This document shows, one piece after another, positions 24,698 to 32,708 of a stretch of DNA of 64,000 nt. Made by a program: the position numbers and the translations under genes. Each line of letters starts with the position of its first letter. The first letter of the stretch is position 1. Source of the DNA: Streptomyces sp. HUAS YS2 (GTDB lineage: Bacteria > Actinomycetota > Actinomycetes > Streptomycetales > Streptomycetaceae). A model generated the notes under the pieces. That model made no database searches. It saw only the letters and a program-made list of their open reading frames with translations, and was not told where the DNA came from. Where the stretch lies: assembly GCF_033343995.1 (NCBI RefSeq), contig NZ_CP137573.1, positions 4,807,001 through 4,871,000 on the forward strand, read 5' to 3'.

Positions 24698-24752
24698 CGC
24701 GGGGACCGCCGTCGTCCCGCCCCCCAGTGATGGGGGTGCGGCGGTCCCCGCG
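24698..24752. terminator. long hairpin in the cbs-RpiR gap
   Basis: CGCGGGGACCGCCG (24698-24711) is perfectly complementary to 24739-24752, a 14-bp stem; within its loop CCCCC and GGGGG form an inner stem. It may terminate transcription arriving from cbs about 210 bp upstream. The gap 24491-24884 contains no gene I can support. Confidence 0.5.
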
Positions 24753-24815
24753 CAATCCTCTTTCCGCCGTCACCGGCCCCGGTCCGTCCCACGTAGTGAC
24801 CCGCACCTTGCTCGG

Positions 24816-24833
24816 CTGCATATCTTCATGCAG
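24816..24833. promoter_or_regulatory. inverted repeat upstream of the RpiR regulator gene
   Basis: CTGCAT (24816-24821) and ATGCAG (24828-24833) are inverted around ATCTTC, about 50 bp before the start codon. The placement suits an autoregulatory operator. A GTGAATA half-site also follows at about 24846-24852. Confidence 0.4.
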
Positions 24834-24884
24834 AGTTCTGAGTGGGTGAATAATCGGACGTGGGACGAAGGGGGACGGCGCGGC

Positions 24885-25730
24885 ATGAGCGACAGCCCGG
24901 CCGGACGGCTGCAGGCGCTCTTCGAGGGGCATCGGCTGACGCCGACCCAGCGGCGGATCGCGCACTGCATGGTGCGCCGCGCCGCCGACGTGCCCTTCCT
25001 CTCCAGCGTGGAGCTGGCCGAGCTGGCCGGCGTCAGCCAGCCGTCCGTGACCCGCTTCGCCGTCGCCCTCGGTTTCGACGGCTACCCGGCGCTCCGCCGC
25101 CACCTGCGCGAGGTCGCGCCGGCCGAGCGGGCCAGGGCCGCGGAGGAGACCAGCGAGCACAACGAGTACCAGCAGGCCGTTCTCGCGGAGATCGAGAACC
25201 TGCGCCACCTCGCCGCGCTGCTCGCCGACCCCACCCCCGTCGAGAAGGCCGGCCGGCTGCTCGCCGCCTCCCGGCCGCTGCCCGTGCTCGGCCTGCGCGC
25301 CGCCTCCTCGCAGGCCCGCGGGTTCGCGTACTTCGCCGGCAAGGTCCACCCGGACGTCCGGCTGCTCGACGAGGGCGGCTCGATGCTCACCGAACGGATC
25401 GACGCCGCGGTGCGGGCCGGGGCGGGCGCGCTGCTGTGCTTCGCGCTGCCCCGCCACCCCCGGGAGACGGTCGAGGCCCTGGACTACGCCCGGGGCGCGG
25501 GCCTGACCGTGGTGACGGTCGCCGAGTCGGCGTTCGCGCCGGTTGCCGCGCACAGCGACCTGCTGCTCCCGGCCGCCGTCGGCACCGGCCTCGCCTTCGA
25601 CACGGCCTGCGCCCCGATGCTGCTCGGCCGGGTGCTCCTGGAGGCCATGGCGGACGAGCTGCCGGACGCCCAGGCCCGCCTGGAGGAGTTCGACGCGAAG
25701 GCGGCCGCTCGCGGCCTGTTCGTGGACTAG
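24885..25730 (+). CDS. MurR/RpiR-family transcriptional regulator
   Basis: A 281-residue DNA-binding regulator. The N-terminal HTH_6 domain (about 1-75) shows LTPTQRRIAHCMV, FLSSVELAELAGVSQPSVTRFAVALGFDGYPALRRHL. A SIS sugar-isomerase-like domain (about 120-250; PVLGLRAASSQARGFAYFAGKVHPDV) would bind a phosphosugar or other ligand. ATG 24885 is preceded by a purine-rich GGGGGA; a possible alternative ATG at 24828 lies inside the upstream inverted repeat and adds 19 residues. No sugar operon is adjacent. The hut genes 4 kb away share a GTGAATA-type element in their promoter, so they are a possible target. Confidence 0.88.
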   Translation: MSDSPAGRLQALFEGHRLTPTQRRIAHCMVRRAADVPFLSSVELAELAGVSQPSVTRFAVALGFDGYPALRRHLREVAPAERARAAEETSEHNEYQQAVLAEIENLRHLAALLADPTPVEKAGRLLAASRPLPVLGLRAASSQARGFAYFAGKVHPDVRLLDEGGSMLTERIDAAVRAGAGALLCFALPRHPRETVEALDYARGAGLTVVTVAESAFAPVAAHSDLLLPAAVGTGLAFDTACAPMLLGRVLLEAMADELPDAQARLEEFDAKAAARGLFVD

Positions 25731-25736
25731 GCGCCG

Positions 25737-26108
25737 CTACACCTCCAGCGCCGCCTCGACCGACTTCAGTTGGTGGCGTGCCATCGCCAGATTCGCCCGG
25801 CTCTTGTCGAGGGCCAGATAGAGGAACAGGCCGTCCTTGCCGCGGCCCTTGAGCAGCCGGATCAGGTGGTACTGGCCGCCGAGGGTGATCAGGATGTCCT
25901 CGATCTCGTCCTTGAGGCCGAGCAGCTCCATCGCCCGGACCTTGGCGCGGACCACGTCCGTGTTGGCAGCCGCGGCCACGTTCAGGTCGAGCTCCTTGCC
26001 GCCGCCGATCAGGCCCAGCGCCATGCCGCTCGTGTAGTCGACGAGGGCCGCGCCGATGGTGCCCTCGATCTGGGCCGCTTCCTTCAGGGAGGTCTCGGTG
26101 TTCGCCAT
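25737..26108 (-). CDS. roadblock/LC7 domain protein
   Basis: A 123-residue roadblock/LC7 (MglB-like) protein, last gene of a four-gene minus-strand set. The fold is seen in IEGTIGAALVDYTSGMALG, a beta-alpha-beta core (LNVAAAANTDVVRAKVRAMELLG) and the ITLGGQYHLIRLL strand pair. Such proteins form dimers that bind Ras-like GTPases or scaffold signalling complexes. There is no GTPase gene next to it, unlike the Streptomyces cvn conservons. ATG 26108 follows GAAGGA. The ALVDYTSGMALG string is echoed as SLVDWTSGLALG in the first gene of the set (27342-27740), showing that the two are paralogues. Confidence 0.85.
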   Translation of the reverse strand: MANTETSLKEAAQIEGTIGAALVDYTSGMALGLIGGGKELDLNVAAAANTDVVRAKVRAMELLGLKDEIEDILITLGGQYHLIRLLKGRGKDGLFLYLALDKSRANLAMARHQLKSVEAALEV

Positions 26109-26152
26109 GGTTCTTTCCTTCGGTTGTGAGTGATCGGTGGTGACGGTTCGGT

Positions 26153-26590
26153 TCAGGCCGGGTCGCGGCGTTCCAGCGCGGTGTCGACCAGTTCGCCGAT
26201 CCGCGCGCTGGAGCGCCGGGCCTCCAGGTGGAGCCGGCCCACGTTGATCCGGGGCTCGGCGAGCAGGGTGAGGACGGCGGAGCCGCCCGCCGCGTACGTG
26301 GCGACGTAGCCGTGCTCGCCGCGCACCAGCAGTTCGCGGAAGGCGCCCTGGCCGGTGGAGTCGGCCAGCCGCTGTCCGACGCCGAGGGCCGCCGCGGTCA
26401 GCGCGGCGACGCTCTCCGCCTCGCCGTCGACGGTGTCCTGGGCGAGCACGAGGCCGTCGGCGCTGGCGGCGAGCGCGCCGGTGAGCTGGGGCAGCCGGGC
26501 GCGCAGCCTTCTGAGCTCGCCGAGCACCTCGGCTTCTGCGGTCATCAGCTGTCTCCTCTCGGCGCGCAGGCGCAGGGCACGCCTCATCAC
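26153..26590 (-). CDS. roadblock/LC7-like protein, second copy
   Basis: The 145-residue product has a basic N-terminal helix (about 1-35), then LTGALAASADGLVLAQDT, AALTAAALGVGQRLAD, and ELLVRGEHGYVATYAAGGSAVLTLLA, which form the five-stranded roadblock layout. GTG 26590 overlaps the TGA of the preceding gene by 4 nt (GTGA) and has GGAGG 7 nt upstream, so the pair is translationally coupled; an internal ATG at 26545 would drop 15 residues. It resembles the second type of roadblock protein in actinobacterial signalling operons. No GTPase or histidine kinase is adjacent. Confidence 0.75.
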   Translation of the reverse strand: MMRRALRLRAERRQLMTAEAEVLGELRRLRARLPQLTGALAASADGLVLAQDTVDGEAESVAALTAAALGVGQRLADSTGQGAFRELLVRGEHGYVATYAAGGSAVLTLLAEPRINVGRLHLEARRSSARIGELVDTALERRDPA

Positions 26591-27345
26591 AGACTTGCCT
26601 CCAGGGCGTCACGGAGCCGGCGCAGCAGGGCGATGTCGGGGTCCGTCGCGACCTCGCCGACCCAGGAGGGCAGCGCGGCCGGTGCGGCGGGCACGGGGTC
26701 GAGGGGGGTCTCGACGAGGCCGGCGGCGGCGAGCCGCCGGACGTCGAGCAGCGTGTGGAAGGCCGGTCGGCCGAGCAGCCGGGCCAGGTCCGCCGGAGTG
26801 CGGGCGCCGTCGGCGGCGGCCAGCAGGGCGCGCTGGCGCAGGCCGACCGTCCGGCCGGGCTCGGCGGGGCGCGGCCGGACGGGGGCGGCGTCGACGGCCG
26901 GGTACGGCCAGACGTTGTCGAGCAGTTCGCGGCGGCGCAGGGTCTCCCGCTCGACGGCCGCGGCGGAGACCGGGCGCACGGAGCCGAACCAGTGCGCGAC
27001 CCCGTACCGGAAGCGGGTCGGTCCGCTGCCCGGGGCGAGCGCGAAGAACGCCGCGTCGAAGACCGCGCCGAGGTGGCAGATCTCCAGTTCGCCGTCGCCG
27101 AGCCGGCCGCTGGTGACCAGGAACCGGCCGACCTCGCGCCGGGCCCCGGCGCGGTCGACGGCCTCGTCCCAGTTCTCGCGGGGCAGCCGGCCGCCGGCCG
27201 TCAGGAGCACGTCCAGGCCGGGCGCGGCCGGGCTCTCCGCGTGCACCACCCGGCCGTCGACGAGGTAGAGCGTGCCGTGGTCGCGCAGCAGCGCGCCGGT
27301 GGCCCGCTCGGCGGCGAGCCGGTCGAGCATCGGGGAGACGGTCAT
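26587..27345 (-). CDS. DUF4388/PATAN-like protein
   Basis: A 252-residue protein whose N-terminal ~110 residues (ATGALLRDHGTLYLVDGRVVHAESPAAPG split over two strands, then DVLLTAGGRLP and the GRFLVTSGRL/ICHLGAVFDAAFFAL segment) follow the pattern of PATAN/DUF4388 domains, which occur in two-component and GTPase signalling proteins. Residues about 180-250 form a winged-helix-like region (RALLAAADGARTPADLARLLG, LLDVRRLAAAGLV). It is joined to its neighbours by 4-nt overlaps on both sides: ATG 27345 overlaps the upstream TGA, and its own stop overlaps the next gene's GTG. Function unknown; I infer a signalling adaptor. Family assignment is by pattern only. Confidence 0.65.
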   Translation of the reverse strand: MTVSPMLDRLAAERATGALLRDHGTLYLVDGRVVHAESPAAPGLDVLLTAGGRLPRENWDEAVDRAGARREVGRFLVTSGRLGDGELEICHLGAVFDAAFFALAPGSGPTRFRYGVAHWFGSVRPVSAAAVERETLRRRELLDNVWPYPAVDAAPVRPRPAEPGRTVGLRQRALLAAADGARTPADLARLLGRPAFHTLLDVRRLAAAGLVETPLDPVPAAPAALPSWVGEVATDPDIALLRRLRDALEASL

Positions 27346-27740
27346 CCGAGGACCAGCCGTTCGGAGAGGTCGCGCAGCCGGATCCGGGCGAGCGCGAGGT
27401 TGCCCTCGGTGCGGTCCAGCCACAGGTGCAGGAAGACGCTGCTGTCGAAGGTCGTCTCGACGAACCGCAGCACGTGGTAGCCGCTGCGGGTGGCGACGAT
27501 CAGGTCCTCGACCGGCGGCCCCTTGGGCTCCCCGGTGTCGGCCGGGCCGGCCGCGAACGACTCGTACTCGGCCGCCGCGCGCGCCAGTTCGGCGGTCTCG
27601 GCGGCCGTTGTCTCGTGGTCGCCGACCGGGGAGTCCCCGGCCGTTCCCAGCGCGAGCCCGCTGGTCCAGTCGACCAGGGACGCCCCGCGCGCGCCCGGCA
27701 AGGCCATGGCCTCAAGCAGGCACTCGTCGATTCCGGGCAC
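27342..27740 (-). CDS. roadblock-like protein, first gene of the operon
   Basis: This 132-residue protein opens the set. It contains GARGASLVDWTSGLALG, close to the ALVDYTSGMALG string of the last gene, then an acidic middle section and DLIVATRSGYHVLRFVET, FLHLWLDRTEGNLALARIRL. The last segment parallels FLYLALDKSRANLAMARHQL in the other paralogue, so the two proteins are homologous over most of their length. GTG 27740 follows GGGAGGGG. An inverted repeat (27788-27803) lies about 50 bp upstream and may control the set. Confidence 0.75.
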   Translation of the reverse strand: MPGIDECLLEAMALPGARGASLVDWTSGLALGTAGDSPVGDHETTAAETAELARAAAEYESFAAGPADTGEPKGPPVEDLIVATRSGYHVLRFVETTFDSSVFLHLWLDRTEGNLALARIRLRDLSERLVLG

Positions 27741-27787
27741 GCGGGTTCCCCTCCCGATACGGCGTGCGGACGTACGGCAGTGACGGC

Positions 27788-27803
27788 GACGTTACTCAAC
27801 GTC
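27788..27803. promoter_or_regulatory. inverted repeat upstream of the roadblock operon
   Basis: GACGTT and AACGTC are inverted around ACTC. On the minus strand the repeat includes TAACGT, a good -10 box, so a regulator bound here would block the operon promoter. Confidence 0.45.
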
Positions 27804-27911
27804 CCGTGCACTGGCGGGAGTTCTGGCATTTTCCATCGGAACATGCCAAGGGATGCTTGGATGTGGACGGGAACGGTCCGCCCTTGATCGTTCGCCCTGT
27901 GACGGCGCTGC

Positions 27912-28385
27912 TCAGCCGCGCCGTTCGATCGCCGCCGCGATCTCGTCCAGGTCCTTGGCGAGCGCCCGGCTCACCGCCTTCGCGCCCAGGCCGCCGACCA
28001 GCTTGGCCAGCAGGCCCATGGCGCCGCCGCCGGTCGGGGTGGCTCTGAACGTCATCACGATCATGGTCGAGGCGGACTCCGGGTCGCCCTTCAGCAGCTC
28101 GATCTCCGACACGTAGTGCATGCCGTGGGAGTCGGCGACCGTCACGTACCGCTCCGGGGGCACGCACTCGGTCACCGTCATCTCCTCGGTGGCCTCCTTG
28201 CCCATCATCCGCCGGGTCTCCCGCCACCGGGTGCCGACGTCGAAGCCGCCCGCCGTCAGCACCTCGACCCGCTCCACCCCGCTGAGAACCCGCTCCATGC
28301 CCCGCAGGTCGGTCAGCGCCTCCCAGACCGGCCCGGGAGGCGCCTGGACCCGGCGCTCGACGACGACGCTCTTGGTAGCAGCCAT
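27912..28385 (-). CDS. SRPBCC (START-like) family protein
   Basis: A 157-residue soluble protein with the helix-grip layout: VERRVQAPPGPVWEALTDLRGMERVLSG at the start, strands through VGTRWRETRRMM and ERYVTVADSHGMHYVSEIEL, and a long C-terminal helix (GLGAKAVSRALAKDLDEIAAAIE). These folds bind hydrophobic ligands; the family includes polyketide cyclases, CoxG-like proteins and stress proteins. No cluster context narrows its role. ATG 28385 begins directly at the family start. Confidence 0.85.
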   Translation of the reverse strand: MAATKSVVVERRVQAPPGPVWEALTDLRGMERVLSGVERVEVLTAGGFDVGTRWRETRRMMGKEATEEMTVTECVPPERYVTVADSHGMHYVSEIELLKGDPESASTMIVMTFRATPTGGGAMGLLAKLVGGLGAKAVSRALAKDLDEIAAAIERRG

Positions 28386-28403
28386 GGCTTCATCGAAGCA
28401 CTC

Positions 28404-29720
28404 TCAGGCCAGGAGTGCGTCCGGGTCGTCGCCACCGGACTCGGCGACGATCTCCGCCAGGCTCTGGGCACGGCGGACGAGCGCGAAACGAACCCCCTCG
28501 GCCGTACGGGTGAAGCCGTGCACCCCGGGCCGTGGCAGGCTGTTGTAGCCGTAGTGGCTGGAGAAGTAGTACGCGCCGGTGTCCAGGACCGCGGCCACGT
28601 CGCCCGGCTCCAGGCGGGGCAGCCGCCGGGCGGTGGCCAGCAGGTCCCCGGCGAAGCAGGCCGGCCCGGCCACGTCCTGCACCACGTCGGGGCCGGTGCG
28701 GGGCCGGCCGGTGGCGTCGTACGCGGCGATCCGCACCGGGTAGGCCTCGGGGGCGTACACCGTGCGGGTGGCGAGCTGGACGCCCGCGTGGGTGACGGCG
28801 ACGGGCCGGCCGCCGGCCGTCTTGGTGTACTCGACGCGGGCCAGCACCGTGCCGTGCCGGGCGAGCAGTGAGCGGCCGAACTCGGTCACCAGGGTGTAGC
28901 GCCCGTCGAAGAGCCCGGGGACCCGGTCGGCGAGCAGCCGGGCGTACTCCGCGTACGTCGGCGTCTCCTCGTCGGAGGCGAAGTTCACCGGCAGCCCGCC
29001 GCCGATGTCGAGGGTGTCGATCTGGAGCCGGCCGGCCTTGGCGTTGATCTCCTCGGCGAGCCCGTACAGCTCCGCGACGCCCTCGGCCATCAGGGCGAGC
29101 GGGACGCCCTGGGAGCCGCTGTGCACGTGCAGCCGGGTGAGCCAGCGCCGGTCGAGGTACGCCCGGACGACCTCGTCGCGGGCCCCCGGGTCGCGCAGGG
29201 CGACGCCGAACTTCGAGGTGGGGACGGCGGTGGACAGCGCGCTGATGGCGCCTGCGCCGAGCTGCGGGTTCACCCGCAGGCCGACGTGCGGGAAGCGCGC
29301 CGTCCGGGCGACGAGCGCGTCGAGCCGGGCCAGCTCCTGGTGGTTGTCGGCGTTCAGCGCGATGCCCAGGGCCAGCGCCTCGCGCAGCTCGCCCTCGGTC
29401 TTGGCGGGGGAGTCGAGGACGGTACGGGAGGCGGGGACGCCGGCCGCGCGGGCCAGGGCCAGCTCGCCGGGGCTCGCGACCTCGGCGCCGAGCCCCGCGT
29501 TGTCCAGCAGGCGCAGCACGGGCACCAGCGGGCAGGCCTTCACGGCGAAGGCGTGCAGGAAGCGGACGTCCGGGGCCACGGCGGCGAAGGCGGCCCGCAG
29601 GGCGGTGGCGGAGGCCCGGATGCCGTCGGCGTCGAGCAGGGCGACGACGGGCTCGTCGGGGGTGAGGAGTCCTTGTTCGACGGCGGCGTGGACGGCCGGA
29701 TCGCGACGTGAGGAAGCCAT
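28404..29720 (-). CDS. PLP-dependent decarboxylase, diaminopimelate/ornithine type (fold III)
   Basis: A 438-residue alanine-racemase-fold enzyme. The Schiff-base lysine is K61 in AFAVKACPL, HVHSGSQG and DIGGGLPVNF bind PLP phosphate, and VTEFGRSLLARHG and GPACFAGDLLA contact substrate, with YYFSSHYGYNSLPRP near the end. It is similar to LysA but differs around the substrate loop (CFAGDLL instead of CEsgD), so it may act on another amino acid, such as D-ornithine, carboxynorspermidine or a peptide-derived substrate. ATG 29720 is divergent from hutU, 103 nt away. A second lysA would be expected elsewhere for diaminopimelate. Confidence 0.85.
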   Translation of the reverse strand: MASSRRDPAVHAAVEQGLLTPDEPVVALLDADGIRASATALRAAFAAVAPDVRFLHAFAVKACPLVPVLRLLDNAGLGAEVASPGELALARAAGVPASRTVLDSPAKTEGELREALALGIALNADNHQELARLDALVARTARFPHVGLRVNPQLGAGAISALSTAVPTSKFGVALRDPGARDEVVRAYLDRRWLTRLHVHSGSQGVPLALMAEGVAELYGLAEEINAKAGRLQIDTLDIGGGLPVNFASDEETPTYAEYARLLADRVPGLFDGRYTLVTEFGRSLLARHGTVLARVEYTKTAGGRPVAVTHAGVQLATRTVYAPEAYPVRIAAYDATGRPRTGPDVVQDVAGPACFAGDLLATARRLPRLEPGDVAAVLDTGAYYFSSHYGYNSLPRPGVHGFTRTAEGVRFALVRRAQSLAEIVAESGGDDPDALLA

Positions 29721-29759
29721 GGGTCCATCCCACCATCGAGCGGCGCGCGGCCGCAGGTG

Positions 29760-29788
29760 TTGACTACATTTATTCAGTCAGTCAGGAT
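29760..29788 (+). promoter_or_regulatory. hut operon promoter
   Basis: TTGACT (29760-29765), a 17-nt spacer and CAGGAT (29783-29788) make a near-consensus vegetative promoter. Predicted start near 29795 lies in the inverted repeat listed next. Confidence 0.55.
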
Positions 29789-29809
29789 GTGAATATCTGA
29801 TTCACATCC
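29785..29809. promoter_or_regulatory. candidate hut operator
   Basis: GGATGTGAAT (29785-29794) and its exact complement (29800-29809) flank ATCTG. The repeat covers the predicted start of transcription and ends 2 nt before the ribosome site GAGGAGG, so it could act as a repressor operator on DNA or a hairpin on RNA. Confidence 0.6.
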
Positions 29810-29823
29810 GAGGAGGCAACGCC

Positions 29824-31488
29824 ATGTCAGGACCCCGCCCCGTACGAGCCGCGCGCGGAACGGAACTCAGCGCCCTGGGATGGCAGCAGGAAGCCGCCCT
29901 CCGGATGCTGCAGAACAACCTCGACCCCGAGGTCGCCGAGCACCCCGACAAGCTCGTCGTCTACGGCGGCACCGGCAAGGCCGCCCGCGACTGGCGCTCC
30001 TTCGACGCCATGGTCCGCACGCTGCGCACCCTGAAGCAGGACGAGACCATGCTGGTCCAGTCCGGCCGTCCGGTCGGCGTCATGCAGACCCACGAGTGGG
30101 CCCCGCGCGTCCTGATCGCCAACTCCAACCTGGTCGGCGACTGGGCGAACTGGGAGGAGTTCCGCCGCCTGGAGCAGCTCGGCCTCACCATGTACGGCCA
30201 GATGACGGCCGGCTCCTGGATCTACATCGGCACCCAGGGCATCCTCCAGGGCACGTACGAGACCTTCGCCGCCGTCGCCGCCAAGAAGTTCAACGGCACC
30301 CTCGCCGGCACGATCACCCTCACCGCCGGCCTCGGCGGCATGGGTGGCGCCCAGCCGCTCGCCGTCACCATGAACGACGGCGTCGCGATCTGCGTCGACG
30401 TCGACCCGCGCGCCATCGAGCGCCGGATCGAGCACCGCTACCTGGACGTGAAGGCCGACAACCTGGCCCACGCCCTCCAGCTCGCGGTCGAGGCGCGCGA
30501 CGCCCGCCGCCCGCTCTCCATCGGCCTCCTCGGCAACGCCGCCGAGCTGGTCCCGCAGATGCTGGCCGAGGGCGCGCCGATCGACATCGTGACCGACCAG
30601 ACCTCGGCCCACGACCCGCTGTCGTACCTGCCGATCGGCGTCGCCTTCGAGGACATGGCCGACGCGGCGGCGAAGGACCCGGCCGGCTTCACCCAGCGGT
30701 CGCGCGAGTCGATGGCCAAGCACGTCGAGGCCATGGTCGGCTTCATGGACGCCGGCGCCGAGGTCTTCGACTACGGCAACTCGATCCGCGGCGAGGCCCA
30801 GCTGGCCGGCTACGACCGCGCCTTCGCCTTCCCCGGCTTCGTCCCGGCGTACATCCGCCCGCTGTTCTGCGAGGGCAAGGGCCCGTTCCGCTGGGCCGCG
30901 CTGTCCGGCGAGGCGTCCGACATCGCCAAGACCGACAAGGCGATCCTGGACCTCTTCCCGGAGAACGAGTCGCTGCACCGCTGGATCAAGATGGCCGGCG
31001 AGCGCGTCCACTTCCAGGGCCTGCCCGCCCGTATCTGCTGGCTCGGCCAGGGCGAGCGCGACAAGGCCGGCGACATGTTCAACGACATGGTCGGCAACGG
31101 CACCCTCGCCGCGCCGCTCGCGATCGGCCGCGACCACCTGGACTGCGGCTCGGTGGCCTCCCCGTACCGCGAGACCGAGGCCATGCTCGACGGCTCCGAC
31201 GCGATCGCCGACTGGCCGCTCCTGAACGCCATGGTGAACGTCGCCTCCGGCGCGTCCTGGGTCTCCATCCACCACGGCGGCGGCGTCGGCATGGGCCGCT
31301 CCATCCACGCCGGCCAGGTCTCGGTCGCCGACGGCACCAAGCTCGCCGGCGAGAAGATCCGCCGCGTGCTCACCAACGACCCGGGCATGGGCGTCATCCG
31401 CCACGTCGACGCGGGCTACGAGATCGCGGAGCGGGTCGCGGACGAGAAGGGCGTCCGCGTCCCGATGCGCGAGGGTGACTCCGCGTGA
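29824..31488 (+). CDS. hutU: urocanate hydratase
   Basis: A full-length 554-residue urocanase, which adds water to urocanate to give imidazolone-propionate in histidine degradation with NAD+ as electrophile. Recognisable family segments are VYGGTGKAARDW, GQMTAGSWIYIGTQGILQGTYETF, TAGLGGMGGAQPLA (NAD-binding), DQTSAHDPLSYLP and SWVSIHHGGGVGMGRSIHAG. GAGGAGG precedes ATG 29824. Its TGA overlaps the GTG of the M20 gene by 4 nt, so these two are coupled. Histidase (hutH) is not in the window; expression probably responds to the operator-like repeat at 29785-29809. Confidence 0.97.
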   Translation: MSGPRPVRAARGTELSALGWQQEAALRMLQNNLDPEVAEHPDKLVVYGGTGKAARDWRSFDAMVRTLRTLKQDETMLVQSGRPVGVMQTHEWAPRVLIANSNLVGDWANWEEFRRLEQLGLTMYGQMTAGSWIYIGTQGILQGTYETFAAVAAKKFNGTLAGTITLTAGLGGMGGAQPLAVTMNDGVAICVDVDPRAIERRIEHRYLDVKADNLAHALQLAVEARDARRPLSIGLLGNAAELVPQMLAEGAPIDIVTDQTSAHDPLSYLPIGVAFEDMADAAAKDPAGFTQRSRESMAKHVEAMVGFMDAGAEVFDYGNSIRGEAQLAGYDRAFAFPGFVPAYIRPLFCEGKGPFRWAALSGEASDIAKTDKAILDLFPENESLHRWIKMAGERVHFQGLPARICWLGQGERDKAGDMFNDMVGNGTLAAPLAIGRDHLDCGSVASPYRETEAMLDGSDAIADWPLLNAMVNVASGASWVSIHHGGGVGMGRSIHAGQVSVADGTKLAGEKIRRVLTNDPGMGVIRHVDAGYEIAERVADEKGVRVPMREGDSA

Positions 31489-32708
31489 GCGAGAGCTTCC
31501 ATGCCATGTGGCGGTCGCTGCGGCCCATCGGCCGCAGCGACGCCTCGGGCGGCTACCGCCGCTACGCCTGGACCGGGGCGGACGCCGACTGCCGGCTCTG
31601 GTTCCGGATGCAGGCCGAGGCCCGCCGGCTGAACTACGAGGTCGACCGCAACGGCAACCAGTGGGCCTGGCTCGGCGACCCGGAGGCCGGCGACGCCGTC
31701 GTCACCGGCTCGCACCTGGACTCCGTCCCCGACGGCGGAGCGTTCGACGGCCCGCTCGGGGTCGTCTCCTCCTTCGCCGCGCTCGACGAACTGCGCGCCC
31801 GCGGCGTGCAGTTCCGGCGCCCGCTCGCCATCACCAACTTCGGTGACGAGGAGGGCGCCCGGTTCGGGCTCGCCTGCGTCGGCTCCCGGCTCACCGCCGG
31901 ACAGCTCAGCAAGGAGCAGGCGTACGAGCTCCGCGACGGCGACGGGGTCAGCCTCCCGCAGGCCATGGAGGCCGCCGGGTACGACCCCGAGGCCATCGGC
32001 CCCGATCCCGAACGGCTCGCCCGTATCGGCGCGTTCGTCGAACTGCACGTCGAGCAGGGCCGCGCGCTGGACCTGTCCGGCGACGCCGTCGGCATCGCCT
32101 CCGCGATCTGGCCGCACGGCCGGTGGCGGTACGACTTCCACGGCGAGGCGAACCACGCCGGCACGACGCGGCTCGTCGACCGCCGGGACCCGATGCTGAG
32201 CTACGCCGAGACCGTCCTCGCGGCCCGCCGCGAGGCGGAACTCGCGGGCGCGGTAGCCACGTTCGGCAAGATCTCCGTAGAGCCGAACGGCGTCAACGCG
32301 ATCCCCTCGCTGGTACGCGGCTGGCTCGACGCGCGGGCGGCGGACCAGGGCGCGCTGGACGCGGTCATCGCCGGCATCGAGACGGCGGCCCGCGAGACGG
32401 CGGCGAGGCACGGCATCGACCTGGGCGTGGTCCGGGAGTCGTTCACACCGGTCGTCGAGTTCGAGCACGCGCTGCGCGACGAAATGGTCCGCATCCTCGG
32501 CGAGAAGACCGGTGAGAAGACGCCCGTCCTCGGCACCGGCGCCGGACACGACGCGGGCATCCTGTCCGCCTCGATCCCGACCGCGATGCTGTTCGTACGC
32601 AACCCCACCGGCGTCTCGCACTCCCCGGCCGAGTTCGCGGGCGAGGACGACTGTGTCGCGGGTGTCCACGCGCTCGCCGACGTACTGGAGGGCCTGGCAT
32701 GTCGCTGA
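31485..32708 (+). CDS. M20-family amidohydrolase (allantoate/N-carbamoyl amino acid amidohydrolase type)
   Basis: A 407-residue zinc hydrolase. Metal ligands appear as HLDSVPDGGAFDGPLG (His/Asp), FGDEEGARFG (Glu pair) and ELHVEQG (His), with GTGAGHDAGILSASIPTAMLFVRNP and HSPAEFAGEDD near the end, all standard for the AllC/hydantoinase-carbamoylase group. It sits inside the hut operon between hutU and hutF, coupled at both ends (4-nt and 10-nt overlaps). That context suggests it removes formate from N-formylglutamate, replacing the missing HutG, rather than acting on allantoate. The reaction is an inference from position; the family and ligands are seen directly. Confidence 0.88.
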   Translation: MSESFHAMWRSLRPIGRSDASGGYRRYAWTGADADCRLWFRMQAEARRLNYEVDRNGNQWAWLGDPEAGDAVVTGSHLDSVPDGGAFDGPLGVVSSFAALDELRARGVQFRRPLAITNFGDEEGARFGLACVGSRLTAGQLSKEQAYELRDGDGVSLPQAMEAAGYDPEAIGPDPERLARIGAFVELHVEQGRALDLSGDAVGIASAIWPHGRWRYDFHGEANHAGTTRLVDRRDPMLSYAETVLAARREAELAGAVATFGKISVEPNGVNAIPSLVRGWLDARAADQGALDAVIAGIETAARETAARHGIDLGVVRESFTPVVEFEHALRDEMVRILGEKTGEKTPVLGTGAGHDAGILSASIPTAMLFVRNPTGVSHSPAEFAGEDDCVAGVHALADVLEGLACR

